From: DATATV01 sp035551355
GTDB lineage: Bacteria > Actinomycetota > Actinomycetes > Mycobacteriales > Pseudonocardiaceae
Reading direction: 5' to 3'
DNA length: 52,085 bases
NCBI GenBank assembly: GCA_035551355.1
Contig: DASZNF010000061.1
Coordinates: forward strand, 1-52,085
In this document: piece after piece, positions 25,464 to 33,530 of the stretch
Layout of the letters: every line of letters begins with the position of its first letter
How positions within the stretch are numbered: position 1 is the stretch's first letter
Translations under genes and position numbers: made by a program
Notes under the pieces: model-generated
The model's database searches: none
What the model saw: the letters and a program-made list of their open reading frames with translations, nothing else
What the model was told of the DNA's origin: nothing

Positions 25464-25724
25464 TCAGCTGGTGAACAGATTGGCGATCCAGGTGCCGAGG
25501 TTGACCCCGGCGCCGGTGACCGCGATGCCTATGACGGCGAGCGCGATGAGTACGCCACCGACGCGGCGCATGACGCCCGCGTTGTCTCCCCGGCCACCGC
25601 CCAGGTACAGCAGCAGCAGCGCGACGACCAGCAGGAGCAGCGGGACGATGTTGTCCAGCATCCATTTCTGGACGCCGCTTGTCCCCAGGCCGGCGGCGAG
25701 GGTGTGGAGGGCCGAACCGGTCAT
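25464..25724 (-). CDS. Small two-helix membrane protein, VirB2/TrbC-like
   Basis: 86 residues with two hydrophobic helices (about 26-42 and 56-74) separated by a short polar loop (GGGRGDNAGVMRR). Size, topology and the first position in a VirB-like operon suggest a pilin-like VirB2/TrbC subunit, although the signal peptide typical of VirB2 is not clear. The ATG follows CAGGGAGGACGCG, a strong ribosome binding site. It is the first gene of the operon running leftward to 17704. Confidence 0.6.
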   Translation of the reverse strand: MTGSALHTLAAGLGTSGVQKWMLDNIVPLLLLVVALLLLYLGGGRGDNAGVMRRVGGVLIALAVIGIAVTGAGVNLGTWIANLFTS

Positions 25725-26111
25725 CGCGTCCTCCCTGGAGCGAGGGGTGGGGCTGGCGTACGGACGGCCGCGGGGCCGGCCGTCGACGTTGCTAGAAACG
25801 AGTAGAACACGTCAGGTGAGCGTCGTGTAGTGGCTAGAGCGCGCAGCGTTGGTCCAATCCAGTACCCCCGACCGGGTGTCGGAGTCCATTCGAACACACC
25901 CATCATCAGACGCCGGTGAGCGATCGAGGTAACCAAACCACCCGTTCGCCCGAGCGCGACGCCCGGTTCGATCATCAATTGAGAGTGCGGTCACGCACCG
26001 TGTCCGGCGATTTTCGTCCGCAACGGCCTCGACGCGGCCGTTACCGCTGCCTGTCGACCCACCCGCGCGATGACCACGGCCGGTCGGCTTGTTCCCTGTC
26101 ACGTTTCCCCG
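25725..26111. other. Upstream region of the T4SS-like operon
   Basis: 387 nt between the first secretion gene and the small ORF. It must hold the operon promoter, but I see no convincing -35/-10 pair. A minus-strand reading frame of about 96 codons (26102-25812) lies here but has weak start signals and no recognisable features. Confidence 0.35.
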
Positions 26112-26231
26112 TCACAGCCTGTCGACGTTTCGACCGAACGCACTCAAGGCTACCTGTTGATCATCATCGCGTGCCGCTCGGCCCGGGTGAAACTTCCGCG
26201 CTGTCGGTGACAGACAGTGCACCGAACTCAT
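26112..26231 (-). CDS. Small protein of 39 residues between rnpB and the T4SS-like operon
   Basis: The ATG at 26231 is preceded by GAGGAGGTCACG, a near-perfect ribosome binding site with 5-nt spacing. The product is polar and basic (MSSVHCLSPTARKF at the start, QQVALSAFGRNVDRL at the end) with one cysteine and no membrane segment. No family is recognised. The strong initiation signal is the only evidence, so translation is likely if the region is transcribed; the function is unknown. Confidence 0.45.
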   Translation of the reverse strand: MSSVHCLSPTARKFHPGRAARDDDQQVALSAFGRNVDRL

Positions 26232-26373
26232 CGTGACCTCCTCAGTCCACCGGGAGTCACATCGACCGAACGCGGTGGCCGTTACGCCTGCGGCAGCCCG
26301 TTCACTCGGCCGGACGGCCGCATCCACCCGTCGCGGGGAGGGGTACCTCGGTTTTCGACGGCTTGTCGTTGCC

Positions 26374-26388
26374 CTGCTTACAAAGCAG
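26374..26388 (-). terminator. Hairpin after RNase P RNA
   Basis: Minus strand CTGCTT-TGT-AAGCAG, a 6-bp stem 7 nt beyond the mature 3' end of the RNase P RNA. There is no U tract. It may be a terminator or processing signal. Confidence 0.5.
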
Positions 26389-26394
26389 TGCGGG

Positions 26395-26795
26395 GCGGAC
26401 GAGTTGACCGTAAGCCGGATTCTGTGTCCGGGGCGCCTCGCGGCGCCCCGGACGGCGGCCATCCATCTCGGCCTGCCGTTGCCGACAGGCTCGTGCGGCC
26501 TACCCGCAGACTCGGGCGGGCCGCCCTCGAACGTCTGCGCAGGAGCGGCGAACCGCTCCATCCTGGCCTTGCTCCGGGTGGGGTTTACCGAGCCGCACCG
26601 GTCACCCGGCACGCTGGTGGTCTCTTACACCGCCGTTTCACCCTTACCCGATCGCTCGCGCGACCGGGCGGTCTGTTCTCTGTGGCACTGTCCCGCGGGT
26701 CACCCCGGGTTGCCGTTAGCAACCACCCTGCCCTGCGGAGTCCGGACTTTCCTCGACCGCTTTCACGGCCGCGACCGCCCTGCCAACTCGTCCGC
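26395..26795 (-). ncRNA. rnpB: RNase P RNA (bacterial type A)
   Basis: About 401 nt, the catalytic RNA that trims the 5' ends of tRNA precursors. The minus strand starts GCGGACGAGTTGGCAGGG and ends GTCAACTCGTCCGC, so 5' and 3' ends pair to form P1. Conserved core blocks are present: GAGGAAAGTCCGGACTCC near the 5' end, ACAGAGAACAGACCGCC, GGGTAAGGGTGAAACGG, GTAAGAGACCACCAGC, and the 3' core AGAATCCGGCTTACGG. The length is standard for actinobacteria. Confidence 0.97.
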
Positions 26796-26801
26796 GCAAT
26801 G

Positions 26802-26830
26802 AGGATAGCGGCCGGTCAGCTCCCGGTCAG
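26802..26830 (-). promoter_or_regulatory. rnpB: rnpB promoter
   Basis: Minus strand: -35 CTGACC (26830-26825), 17-nt spacer, -10 TATCCT (26807-26802). The predicted start is 26795, exactly the 5' end deduced from P1 pairing. The promoter overlaps the 3' end of the phosphatase gene. Confidence 0.75.
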
Positions 26831-27511
26831 GTGCGAGGTGTCGTTGACCAGCCGCACCGAGGAATGCCCATCCGGATAGAACTCCACGGTGGACAGCGAG
26901 GCCAGGTCCAGGTGCAGCCGGAACAGGATGGACGGCCCGGCCTCCAGCCCCAGCCGCAGCAGCATCTTGATCGGCGTGACGTGGCTGACCAGCACCAGCG
27001 TGGCCCCGCCGTGCCGGACCAGCAGCTCGTCGCGCACCGCGGCGACCCGCTCGCGCACCTGCTCGAAGCTCTCCCCGCCGGGCGTGGGCACGGCCGGGTC
27101 GGACAGCCACGCGCGGTGCAGCTCGGGATCGCGCTCGGCGGCCTCGGTGAAGGTCAGGCCCTCCCACGCACCGAAGTCGGTTTCGATCAGCCCGGGCGAC
27201 TCCAGCACCGGTGCGCCGGTCGCGTCGGCCACCGCGTCGGCGGTCTGCCGGGCCCGGGCCAGCGGGGAGCAGATCACCGCGGCGATGCCGGACATCCGGC
27301 TCAGCCGGGCGGCGGCCGCGTCGGCCTGGCGCAGGCCCAGCTCGGTCAGCTCGGGGTTGCCCCGGCCGGAATACCGGCGCTGCACCGACAGCTCGGTCTG
27401 GCCGTGCCGCAGCAGCAACATCCGGGTGGGTGCGCCGACCGCTCCGCTCCACGCGGCCGGCGGCGCGGTCTGCGCCCCGGCCGGGGTGTGCCCATCAGCC
27501 GCCGGGCTCAC
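26816..27511 (-). CDS. Histidine phosphatase family protein (CobC/PGM-like)
   Basis: 231 residues. The catalytic phosphohistidine motif is LLLRHGQTELSVQRRYSGRG, with supporting residues in SPLARARQTADAV, ETDFGAWEGL and VLVSHVTPIKMLL. Family members remove phosphate from small molecules; relatives in this gene context are annotated as acid phosphatase or alpha-ribazole phosphatase. In M. tuberculosis the equivalent domain is fused behind RNase HI in Rv2228c. Here it is a separate protein whose GTG overlaps the RNase HI stop (GTGA), with about 30 linker-like residues before the domain. Confidence 0.85.
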   Translation of the reverse strand: MSPAADGHTPAGAQTAPPAAWSGAVGAPTRMLLLRHGQTELSVQRRYSGRGNPELTELGLRQADAAAARLSRMSGIAAVICSPLARARQTADAVADATGAPVLESPGLIETDFGAWEGLTFTEAAERDPELHRAWLSDPAVPTPGGESFEQVRERVAAVRDELLVRHGGATLVLVSHVTPIKMLLRLGLEAGPSILFRLHLDLASLSTVEFYPDGHSSVRLVNDTSHLTGS

Positions 27512-27927
27512 TGGGCCGCCTGGGTGTCCATGGCGTCGTTGGCCAGTTTGTCCGCGCGCTTGTTGCGTTCCCGCGGAATCCAGTCGAAGGTCACCCGGTC
27601 GAACTCCCCGACCAGTTCCCGGGCCGAGTCGGCCAGCACCCGCAGCGCGTCGTTCTTGATCTTCCAGCGGCCGCTCATCTGCTCGACCACCAGCTTGGAG
27701 TCCATCCGCACGGCCACCGCGTGCGCGCCGAGTTCGCGGGCCGCGCCCAGTCCGGCGATCAGGCCCTGGTACTCGGCCACGTTGTTGGTGGTGTGCCCGA
27801 GGCCGCCGTTGCGTTCGGCCAGCACCTCGTCGGTGGCCGGGTCCAGCACCACCGCGCCGTATCCGGCCGGGCCCGGGTTGCCCCGCGAGCCGCCGTCGGC
27901 CTCGACGATCACCTCGGCGATGCTCAC
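27508..27927 (-). CDS. Ribonuclease HI, stand-alone
   Basis: 139 residues. It degrades RNA in RNA-DNA hybrids. The four acidic active-site positions are visible: Asp in VEADGGSRGNPGPAGYGAVV, Glu in TTNNVAEYQGLIAGL, Asp in AVRMDSKLVVEQM, and Asp in RADKLANDAMD. It corresponds to the N-terminal half of mycobacterial Rv2228c. GTG start at 27927 overlaps the zinc-ribbon stop by 4 nt, and its own stop overlaps the phosphatase start by 4 nt, so the three are translated as a coupled string. Confidence 0.92.
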   Translation of the reverse strand: MSIAEVIVEADGGSRGNPGPAGYGAVVLDPATDEVLAERNGGLGHTTNNVAEYQGLIAGLGAARELGAHAVAVRMDSKLVVEQMSGRWKIKNDALRVLADSARELVGEFDRVTFDWIPRERNKRADKLANDAMDTQAAQ

Positions 27928-28661
27928 AGGCCGGACTCCCCGGTGCGGATCAGGATCGCGCCGCACTCTTCGCAGCGCACCACCTCGTCGGCGGCCGCGG
28001 CCTTGATCCGGCCCATCGCCGTGCGGTCCAGCTCCAGTCGGCACGCCCCGCACCGCCGGGCTCGCAGCAGCGCAGCCGCGGTGCCCTTCTGGGCCCGGAT
28101 TTCCTCGTAGAGCGAAATCAGCTCCGCGGGGAACTGGCCGACCAGCGCGGCCCGGTCGGCGGTGCGCCGGGTCTCGGCGGTCTCCAGCTCCTCCAGCGCG
28201 GTGTCCCGGCGCTGGCCCAGCTCGGCCAGCCTCGCCTTGGCCTGGTCGACCTCCGCTCCGGCCCGGGCCACGTCCAGCTCCACCGCCTCGCGCCGCTCCA
28301 TCAGCTCCAGCAGGTCGTCCTCCAGCGCGGACTGCCGCCGGGCCAGCGTCTCCAGCTCGTGCTGCAGGTCGGTGACCTGACGGGCGGCCACGCTGCCCCC
28401 GTTGAGCAGGTTGCGGTCCCGGTCCTCCCGAGCCCGCACCCCGTCGATCTCGTCCTCCTGGCGCTTGGCGTCCCGGTTCAGGTCGTCCAGCGTGGTCTGC
28501 TGCGCCACCAGCGCGTCCTGCTTGACCCGCAGTTGGGCCTCGCCCTCGGTGATCTCCGCGAGCTCGGGCAGGGTGCGTCGCCGGTGGGTGATCCGGGTCA
28601 GTTCCGCGTCGACCTCGGCGAGGTCGAGCAGCCTGCGCTGGACGGCGGGGTCGACGTTCAC
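27924..28661 (-). CDS. Coiled-coil zinc-ribbon protein (Rv2229c-like)
   Basis: 245 residues. A long antiparallel coiled coil (about 10-190) precedes a C-terminal zinc ribbon with CGAC and CEEC pairs separated by about 20 residues. It matches the conserved actinobacterial family next to RNase HI and Nif3 (Rv2229c). The family is thought to bind nucleic acid, but its exact role is not settled. It overlaps both neighbours by 4 nt, tying it to RNase HI and Nif3 expression. Confidence 0.88.
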   Translation of the reverse strand: MNVDPAVQRRLLDLAEVDAELTRITHRRRTLPELAEITEGEAQLRVKQDALVAQQTTLDDLNRDAKRQEDEIDGVRAREDRDRNLLNGGSVAARQVTDLQHELETLARRQSALEDDLLELMERREAVELDVARAGAEVDQAKARLAELGQRRDTALEELETAETRRTADRAALVGQFPAELISLYEEIRAQKGTAAALLRARRCGACRLELDRTAMGRIKAAAADEVVRCEECGAILIRTGESGL

Positions 28662-29494
28662 GCGGAAGCCCTCCGGTAGTGGTCGGCACCGTGTACCCCG
28701 ATGATCCAGGGATCGGTGGAACGGGTGGAAACGTGGATGTCGACGTTACCGCCGGTCGCCGCGCGCAGGACATCGGCCGCCTGTTCGCACCACGGCCACT
28801 CACTGGCCCAGTGCGCCACGTCGACCAGTGCGGGCGCCCCGGCCATGGCCTGCGCCTCGCCCGCCGGGTGGTGCCGCAGGTCGCCGGTGACATAGGCGTC
28901 CACACCCGCGCGCCGGGCGTGTTCGAGGTAGCTGTCCCCGGCTCCGCCGCACACCGCGACCGTCCTGATCGGACTATCGGGATCACCGGCCGAGCGCACC
29001 CCGGTCGCGGTGGGCGGCAGCGCCGCGGCGACCCGGTCGGCGAACGCGGACAACGGTTCGGTCCGGGCCAGCTCGCCAATCCGGCCCGCGCCGGTGCGGC
29101 CGTCCTCGTTCGGGTCCAGCGGGCGCAGTCCGGTCAGGCCCAGCGCCGTGGCCAGCGCGTCCGACACGCCGGGATCGGCGTTGTCGGCGTTGGTGTGCGC
29201 GCAGTGCAGTGCGATCCCGGCGCGGATCATCCGGTGCACCAGCGACCCCTTCGGGGTGTCGGCCGGCACGCCGTGCACGCCACGCAGCAGCAGCGGGTGA
29301 TGGGACAGGATCAGTTGCGCGCCAAGCTCGATCGCCTCGTCCACAGTGGACTCGACCGGATCGACGCAGACCAGCACGGCCCGCACCGGCTCGGCCGGAT
29401 CGCCGCACACCGTGCCCACCGCGTCCCAGGATTCGGCCAGCGCGGGCGGATAGGCCGCCTCGATCGCGCCGACCAGTTCGCCGACCGTGCTCAC
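28658..29494 (-). CDS. Nif3-like dinuclear metal-centre protein
   Basis: 278 residues of the Nif3/YbgI (DUF34) family. Metal-binding segments are LILSHHPLLLRGVHG, LHCAHTNADNADPGVSDALA, and, near the C terminus, VDVAHWASEWPW. The usual protein is a toroidal hexamer binding two metals per subunit; some members were annotated as GTP cyclohydrolase I type 2, but the role remains uncertain. It is the equivalent of Rv2230c, with the same neighbours and a 4-nt overlap with the zinc-ribbon gene. Confidence 0.9.
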   Translation of the reverse strand: MSTVGELVGAIEAAYPPALAESWDAVGTVCGDPAEPVRAVLVCVDPVESTVDEAIELGAQLILSHHPLLLRGVHGVPADTPKGSLVHRMIRAGIALHCAHTNADNADPGVSDALATALGLTGLRPLDPNEDGRTGAGRIGELARTEPLSAFADRVAAALPPTATGVRSAGDPDSPIRTVAVCGGAGDSYLEHARRAGVDAYVTGDLRHHPAGEAQAMAGAPALVDVAHWASEWPWCEQAADVLRAATGGNVDIHVSTRSTDPWIIGVHGADHYRRASA

Positions 29495-29513
29495 GTCGCT
29501 CCCTTCCGGTGTT

Positions 29514-30584
29514 TCATGCGACCGCTTCGGCGGCCAGGATGCCGGCCAGCGCGTCGATCAGCACCGCACAGACATCCGGATGACGCACCGCGATCCGCAG
29601 ATGATCCTTGGTCAGACCGGGAAAAGTGTCCGCCCGGCGCACCGCGATCCCGGCCCGCCGCAACTGCGCCCGCACCCGCTCCCCGTCCGGCACCCGCACC
29701 AGCAGGAACGGCCCGGCCGCCGGGCCGAACACCTCGACCCCGGGCAGTTCGGCCAGCCGCGCGGCCAGACTTTCCCCCTGCACCGCGGTTTCCGCCGCGG
29801 CCCGCGCACCCTCGGCCACCGCGGCCGGTTCGCTGCACGCCCGCACCGCGGCCAACACCAGGCCGCCGACCGGCCACTGTGGACGGTTTCGGGCGAACCG
29901 GGCCAGCACATCCGGTGCGGCCAGGGCATACCCGGCCCGCAACCCCGGCAGCGCCCAGGTCTTGGTCAGGCTGCGCAACACCAGCAATCCGGGCCAGTCC
30001 CGTTGTCCGGCAACGGATTCCGGTTCGCCGGGCACCGCGTCGGAGAAGGCCTCGTCGACCACCACGATCCGCCCCGGCCGGCACAACGCGCGCAGGCTCT
30101 CCGCCGGATGCAGCACCGAGGTGGGGTTGGTCGGATTGCCGACCACGACCAGATCGGCCTCGTCCGGCACCAGCTCCGGCCGCAGCACGAATCCTTCCTC
30201 GGCCCGCAGCAACACGTGGTGCACCGGGACTTCCGCGTCGGTCAGCGCGACCTCCGGCTCGGTGAACGAGGGGTGCACCAACGCGGCCAGGCGCGGTCGC
30301 AGCGCGGGCAGCAGGGCGAATCCCTCGGCCGCACCGGCCAGGATCAGCACCTCGTCCGGGGACCGGCCGTGCCGGTCGGCCACCGCCTGGCGGGCGGCCA
30401 GGTCGTCGGCGGCCGAGGGATAGTGGCCAAGGTCGTCGATGGCGGCGACCAGCCGCTCCCGCAGCCAGGCCGGTGGCCGGTCCATCCGCACATTGACCGC
30501 GAAGTCGATCAGCCCGGGTGCGGCGTCCACATCGCCATGGTGGCGCAGCAACGCCCGCCGCTCCGCTTGCTCCTCGCTGGTCAT
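29514..30584 (-). CDS. cobC: Threonine-phosphate decarboxylase-like aminotransferase (cobalamin pathway)
   Basis: 356 residues, a PLP fold-type I enzyme of the HisC/CobC group. The PLP lysine lies in RSLTKTWALPGLRAG (about residue 208); upstream are VVGNPTNPTS and IVVVDEAFSD. It should make (R)-1-amino-2-propanol phosphate for the cobalamin lower-ligand linker, feeding the reaction of CobD encoded at 34335. It corresponds to Rv2231c in position. The ATG at 30584 (MTSEEQAERRALLRHHGD) was chosen at the onset of family similarity; the frame is open 59 codons further upstream. Confidence 0.85.
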   Translation of the reverse strand: MTSEEQAERRALLRHHGDVDAAPGLIDFAVNVRMDRPPAWLRERLVAAIDDLGHYPSAADDLAARQAVADRHGRSPDEVLILAGAAEGFALLPALRPRLAALVHPSFTEPEVALTDAEVPVHHVLLRAEEGFVLRPELVPDEADLVVVGNPTNPTSVLHPAESLRALCRPGRIVVVDEAFSDAVPGEPESVAGQRDWPGLLVLRSLTKTWALPGLRAGYALAAPDVLARFARNRPQWPVGGLVLAAVRACSEPAAVAEGARAAAETAVQGESLAARLAELPGVEVFGPAAGPFLLVRVPDGERVRAQLRRAGIAVRRADTFPGLTKDHLRIAVRHPDVCAVLIDALAGILAAEAVA

Positions 30585-30778
30585 CGGCGAGAGTTTAGGC
30601 CACGGCAGGTGGCCACCGCGTTGGCCGATCATGAACTCTCTGGCTTCCCGGACGCGCCGAACCGCCTTGAGGTTGCGCCGATGTCGGGTGAATCGCATCG
30701 CCCGCGCCCCGGGCCAACCGATCCGGTGAAGACGCGTCTTGTTGGGGCGTAAGGAATCCACGTCCGGGGAGACATCAA

Positions 30779-31702
30779 ATGCGTATTCGCGGAACCGTCG
30801 CCGCGGCCGTCGCCGCCTTCGGCGCGCTGGCCATCGCCCTGTCCGGCTGCGGCGCGCAGAGCACCGCGCCCACGCTGAGCTCCGCCGCCGGCGCCGCGCA
30901 TCAGCCGCACGAACAGGCCGAGCGTGGCCCTGACCTCACCGGCACCATGACCCCCGGTTCGACCAGCACGCCGACCACCTCGACCTCGCCGGCCACCTCG
31001 ACCCAGCCGGGCTCGGACACCCAGAGCGGCAACCCGACCACCGGCAACCCGGCCGACACCGGCCCGCTCACCCCGGACAATCCGCGGGCCGAGGTGATCG
31101 TGGGCCGCACCGAGCACACCACCGGCGGCAAGCACATCGCGCTGACCTTCGACGACGGCCCCGATCCGGCGTGGACCCCGCAGGTGCTGGCGCTGCTCGC
31201 GCAGTACCACGCGCAGGCCACCTTCTGCCTGATCGGCAACAACGTGGTGGCGCATCCGGCGCTGGTGCGCCAGATCGTGGCCGCCGGGGACACCCTGTGC
31301 GACCACACCATGACCCACGACGAGAACCTGCCCAGCCGCCCGGTTTCGGTCCGGCACGCGGAGATCGCCCGGGACCAACAGGCCATCCAGGTGGCCGCGC
31401 CGGGCGCGCGGGTGCGCTACTACCGGGCGCCGGGCGGCGCGTTCTCGCCCAAGAGCGACCCGGACGGGGTGCAGCGCATCGCGGCCGGCCTTGGCATGCA
31501 GCCGCTGGCCTGGTCGATCGACACGGTCGACTGGACCAAGCCGGGGGTGGCCAGGATCGTGGCCGCCATCGAGTCGGCCGGCGCCGACGACGTGATCCTG
31601 CTGCACGACGCGGGCGGCGACCGGTCGCAGACGCTGGCCGCGCTGCGGGTGGCGCTGCCCTGGCTGGTGGCCAACGGCTACCAGTTCGACCTGCCGGCCT
31701 GA
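30779..31702 (+). CDS. Lipoprotein polysaccharide deacetylase (NodB, CE4)
   Basis: 307 residues. The signal ends in the lipobox ALSGC (Cys 24), so it is anchored outside. A Thr/Ser/Pro-rich linker (about 45-105) leads to a NodB domain: motif 1 TFDDGP (about 122-128), motif 2 HTMTH (about 176-180) for metal, motif 3 RYYRAPGGAFS, and late motifs WSIDTVDWTKPG and ILLHDAGGDRSQT. It likely deacetylates peptidoglycan or another wall glycan. GGGGAGA precedes the ATG. It occupies the position held by ptkA-ptpA in M. tuberculosis. Confidence 0.9.
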   Translation: MRIRGTVAAAVAAFGALAIALSGCGAQSTAPTLSSAAGAAHQPHEQAERGPDLTGTMTPGSTSTPTTSTSPATSTQPGSDTQSGNPTTGNPADTGPLTPDNPRAEVIVGRTEHTTGGKHIALTFDDGPDPAWTPQVLALLAQYHAQATFCLIGNNVVAHPALVRQIVAAGDTLCDHTMTHDENLPSRPVSVRHAEIARDQQAIQVAAPGARVRYYRAPGGAFSPKSDPDGVQRIAAGLGMQPLAWSIDTVDWTKPGVARIVAAIESAGADDVILLHDAGGDRSQTLAALRVALPWLVANGYQFDLPA

Positions 31703-31823
31703 GTCCTCGGTCCCGGTCCGGGCCGATCGAGCAGGGCAAAACGGCTGTTCGACCCGGTCCGGACGAGCCGGGCACCGGGCACCCGGCGAGCGCCCTCCGG
31801 CGGCGAGCGCTTACCGTTGGGGG

Positions 31824-32747
31824 GTGCGGCGATTGCGGTTTCTGCTCAGGCCGGGGTGGATGGCCCTGGTCGTCGGCGTGATCATTTTCGCGGGTGCGTG
31901 CTTCTACATTCTGTCGCCGTGGCAGTTCTCCCGGAACCACGAACGGGAAACGCAGAACAGCGCGATCACCTCGGCGCTGGAAACCGGCCCGGTGCCGGTC
32001 GGCCAGTTGCTGCCCGGGCGCACCGCGCCCACCTCCACCGACGAGTGGCGCGAGGTCACCATGTCCGGGCACTATCTGCCCGCGGACGAGACGGTGGCCC
32101 GGTTGCGCCAGGTCAACGACCTGCCCGCGTACGAGATCCTGACGCCGTTCCGCACCGATTCGGGCCGGATCCTGCTGGTCGACCGCGGCTATGTGACGCC
32201 CGACAACGGCCAGGTGCCCAGTTACGCGACCGCGCCGACCCGCGAGGTGACGCTGACCGCGCGGGCGCACCCGGACGAGTCCGATCCGCACCGGGCGCCG
32301 CTGTTCCAGGACGGTCACCGGCAGGTCTACGCGATCAACACCACGGTGGTGTCCGATCTCACCGGCGTGCACGTGGATCCCGGCTACTTCGCGCTGACCG
32401 ACAACCAGCCCGGCGGGCTGGGCGTGCTGCCGGTGCCGCAGCTGGATTCCGGTCCGTTCCTGTCGTATGCGTTGCAGTGGATCGTGTTCGGCGTGATGGC
32501 CGTGTTCGGCCTTGGCTACTTCACCTGGCGGGAGATCCAGCCCGGCGGCGCGCTCACCCCGGAGGGCCGGGCCAAGCGGCGGGCCGAGAAGGCCGAACGG
32601 GCCGAGGCCGAGGCGCGGGCCAAGGGTCGCGGTGTGAAACCGGCGAAGGTGCGGGTGCGCGGCCGGCACGCGGTGGCCCAGCTGATCGCCGAGGAAGAAG
32701 CGGCCGAGCAGCAGGACCGTGCCGCGGACGAACTGACTCACCACTGA
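31824..32747 (+). CDS. SURF1 family cytochrome oxidase assembly protein
   Basis: 307 residues. Two membrane helices, one near the N terminus (about 13-32) and one late (about 215-233), enclose the external SURF1 domain with WQFSRNHERETQN, ILTPFRTDSGRILLVDRGYV and LDSGPFLSYALQWIVF. It helps assemble the haem-copper oxidase. A charged cytoplasmic tail of about 70 residues follows the second helix, common in actinobacteria. It corresponds to Rv2235. TACCGT ends 6 nt before the GTG start, suggesting a leaderless transcript. Confidence 0.9.
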   Translation: MRRLRFLLRPGWMALVVGVIIFAGACFYILSPWQFSRNHERETQNSAITSALETGPVPVGQLLPGRTAPTSTDEWREVTMSGHYLPADETVARLRQVNDLPAYEILTPFRTDSGRILLVDRGYVTPDNGQVPSYATAPTREVTLTARAHPDESDPHRAPLFQDGHRQVYAINTTVVSDLTGVHVDPGYFALTDNQPGGLGVLPVPQLDSGPFLSYALQWIVFGVMAVFGLGYFTWREIQPGGALTPEGRAKRRAEKAERAEAEARAKGRGVKPAKVRVRGRHAVAQLIAEEEAAEQQDRAADELTHH

Positions 32748-32793
32748 TTCCGAAAGGGTGATCTGGTTCACCGGTCGCCCACATCGGGAACAC

Positions 32794-32807
32794 GTTGAGG
32801 ACTCAAC
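32794..32807. promoter_or_regulatory. Candidate operator upstream of the nitroreductase gene
   Basis: GTTGAG-GA-CTCAAC is a perfect 6-bp inverted repeat 56 nt before the start codon, in a 116-nt gap. It is the size expected of a dimeric repressor site; the regulator is unknown. Confidence 0.4.
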
Positions 32808-32863
32808 CAGTTGTGGCGGAGGGTACCCGCACCCTTCCGATCTGAGACTGGAGCCGGACAACC

Positions 32864-33463
32864 ATGAGCGACGAGTTGCTGCTCGACAAGAACGCGCAGG
32901 ACCTGCTGTTCCGGGAAGCGCGAACCGCCAACACGTTCAGCGACGAGCCGGTCAGCGAAGAACAGATCCGCGACATCTACGACCTGGTGCAGTATGCGCC
33001 GACCTCGATGAACCAGCAGCCGCTGCGGGCGGTGCTGGTGCGCTCGGCCGAGGCGCGCGAGCGCCTGGTGCCGCTGCTGTCGGAGGGCAACCGGAAGAAG
33101 ACCGCGCAGGCCCCGCTGGTCGCGATCCTGGCCGCCGACACCGACTTCCACGAGGAACTGCCCCGGGTGTTCCCGCACGCGCCCGGCGCCAAGGACATGT
33201 TCGCGGGCAACGACGAGGCCCGGGAGACCAACGCCCGGCTCAACGCCACCCTGCAGGTCGGCTACTTCATCCTGGGCGTGCGCGCCGCCGGCCTGGCCGC
33301 GGGCCCGATGACCGGCTTCGACAAGGACGGGGTGGACCAGGAGTTCTTCCCGGACGGCAAGCACCGCAGCCTGGTCGTGGTGAACATCGGCAAGCCCGGC
33401 GAGAACCCCTGGTTCGACCGCCTGCCCCGGCTGCCCTACGAGGACGTCTTCACCACCATCTGA
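32864..33463 (+). CDS. RutE-like nitroreductase family protein
   Basis: 199 residues, FMN-dependent nitroreductase fold of the malonic-semialdehyde reductase (RutE/HadB) subgroup. Signatures: REARTANTFSDEPVSEEQIR at the N terminus, YAPTSMNQQPLRAVLV for FMN phosphate binding, and AAGLAAGPMTGFDKDGVDQEFFPDG. It should reduce a small carbonyl or nitro compound with NAD(P)H. No rut pyrimidine genes are adjacent, so the substrate is open. A short palindrome lies upstream and a hairpin downstream. Confidence 0.87.
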   Translation: MSDELLLDKNAQDLLFREARTANTFSDEPVSEEQIRDIYDLVQYAPTSMNQQPLRAVLVRSAEARERLVPLLSEGNRKKTAQAPLVAILAADTDFHEELPRVFPHAPGAKDMFAGNDEARETNARLNATLQVGYFILGVRAAGLAAGPMTGFDKDGVDQEFFPDGKHRSLVVVNIGKPGENPWFDRLPRLPYEDVFTTI

Positions 33464-33479
33464 GCCATGTGCTGCGGCC

Positions 33480-33499
33480 CGCCCGCGGGTGAGCGGGCG
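33480..33499 (+). terminator. Hairpin terminator after nitroreductase gene
   Basis: CGCCCGC-GGGTGA-GCGGGCG, a perfect 7-bp GC stem 16 nt after the stop codon, without a U tract. Confidence 0.6.
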
Positions 33500-33530
33500 A
33501 TCGCGCCACTCACCCGCGACGCCACACCGC

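Noticed and set aside
17704..25724. Complete integrative conjugative element
   Set aside because: No integrase, relaxase, coupling protein, attachment repeats or tRNA target seen; flanking genes are chromosomal.
25812..26102. Minus-strand frame of 96 codons upstream of the T4SS-like operon
   Set aside because: Weak GTG start, poor ribosome binding site, no recognisable fold; not supported as a gene.
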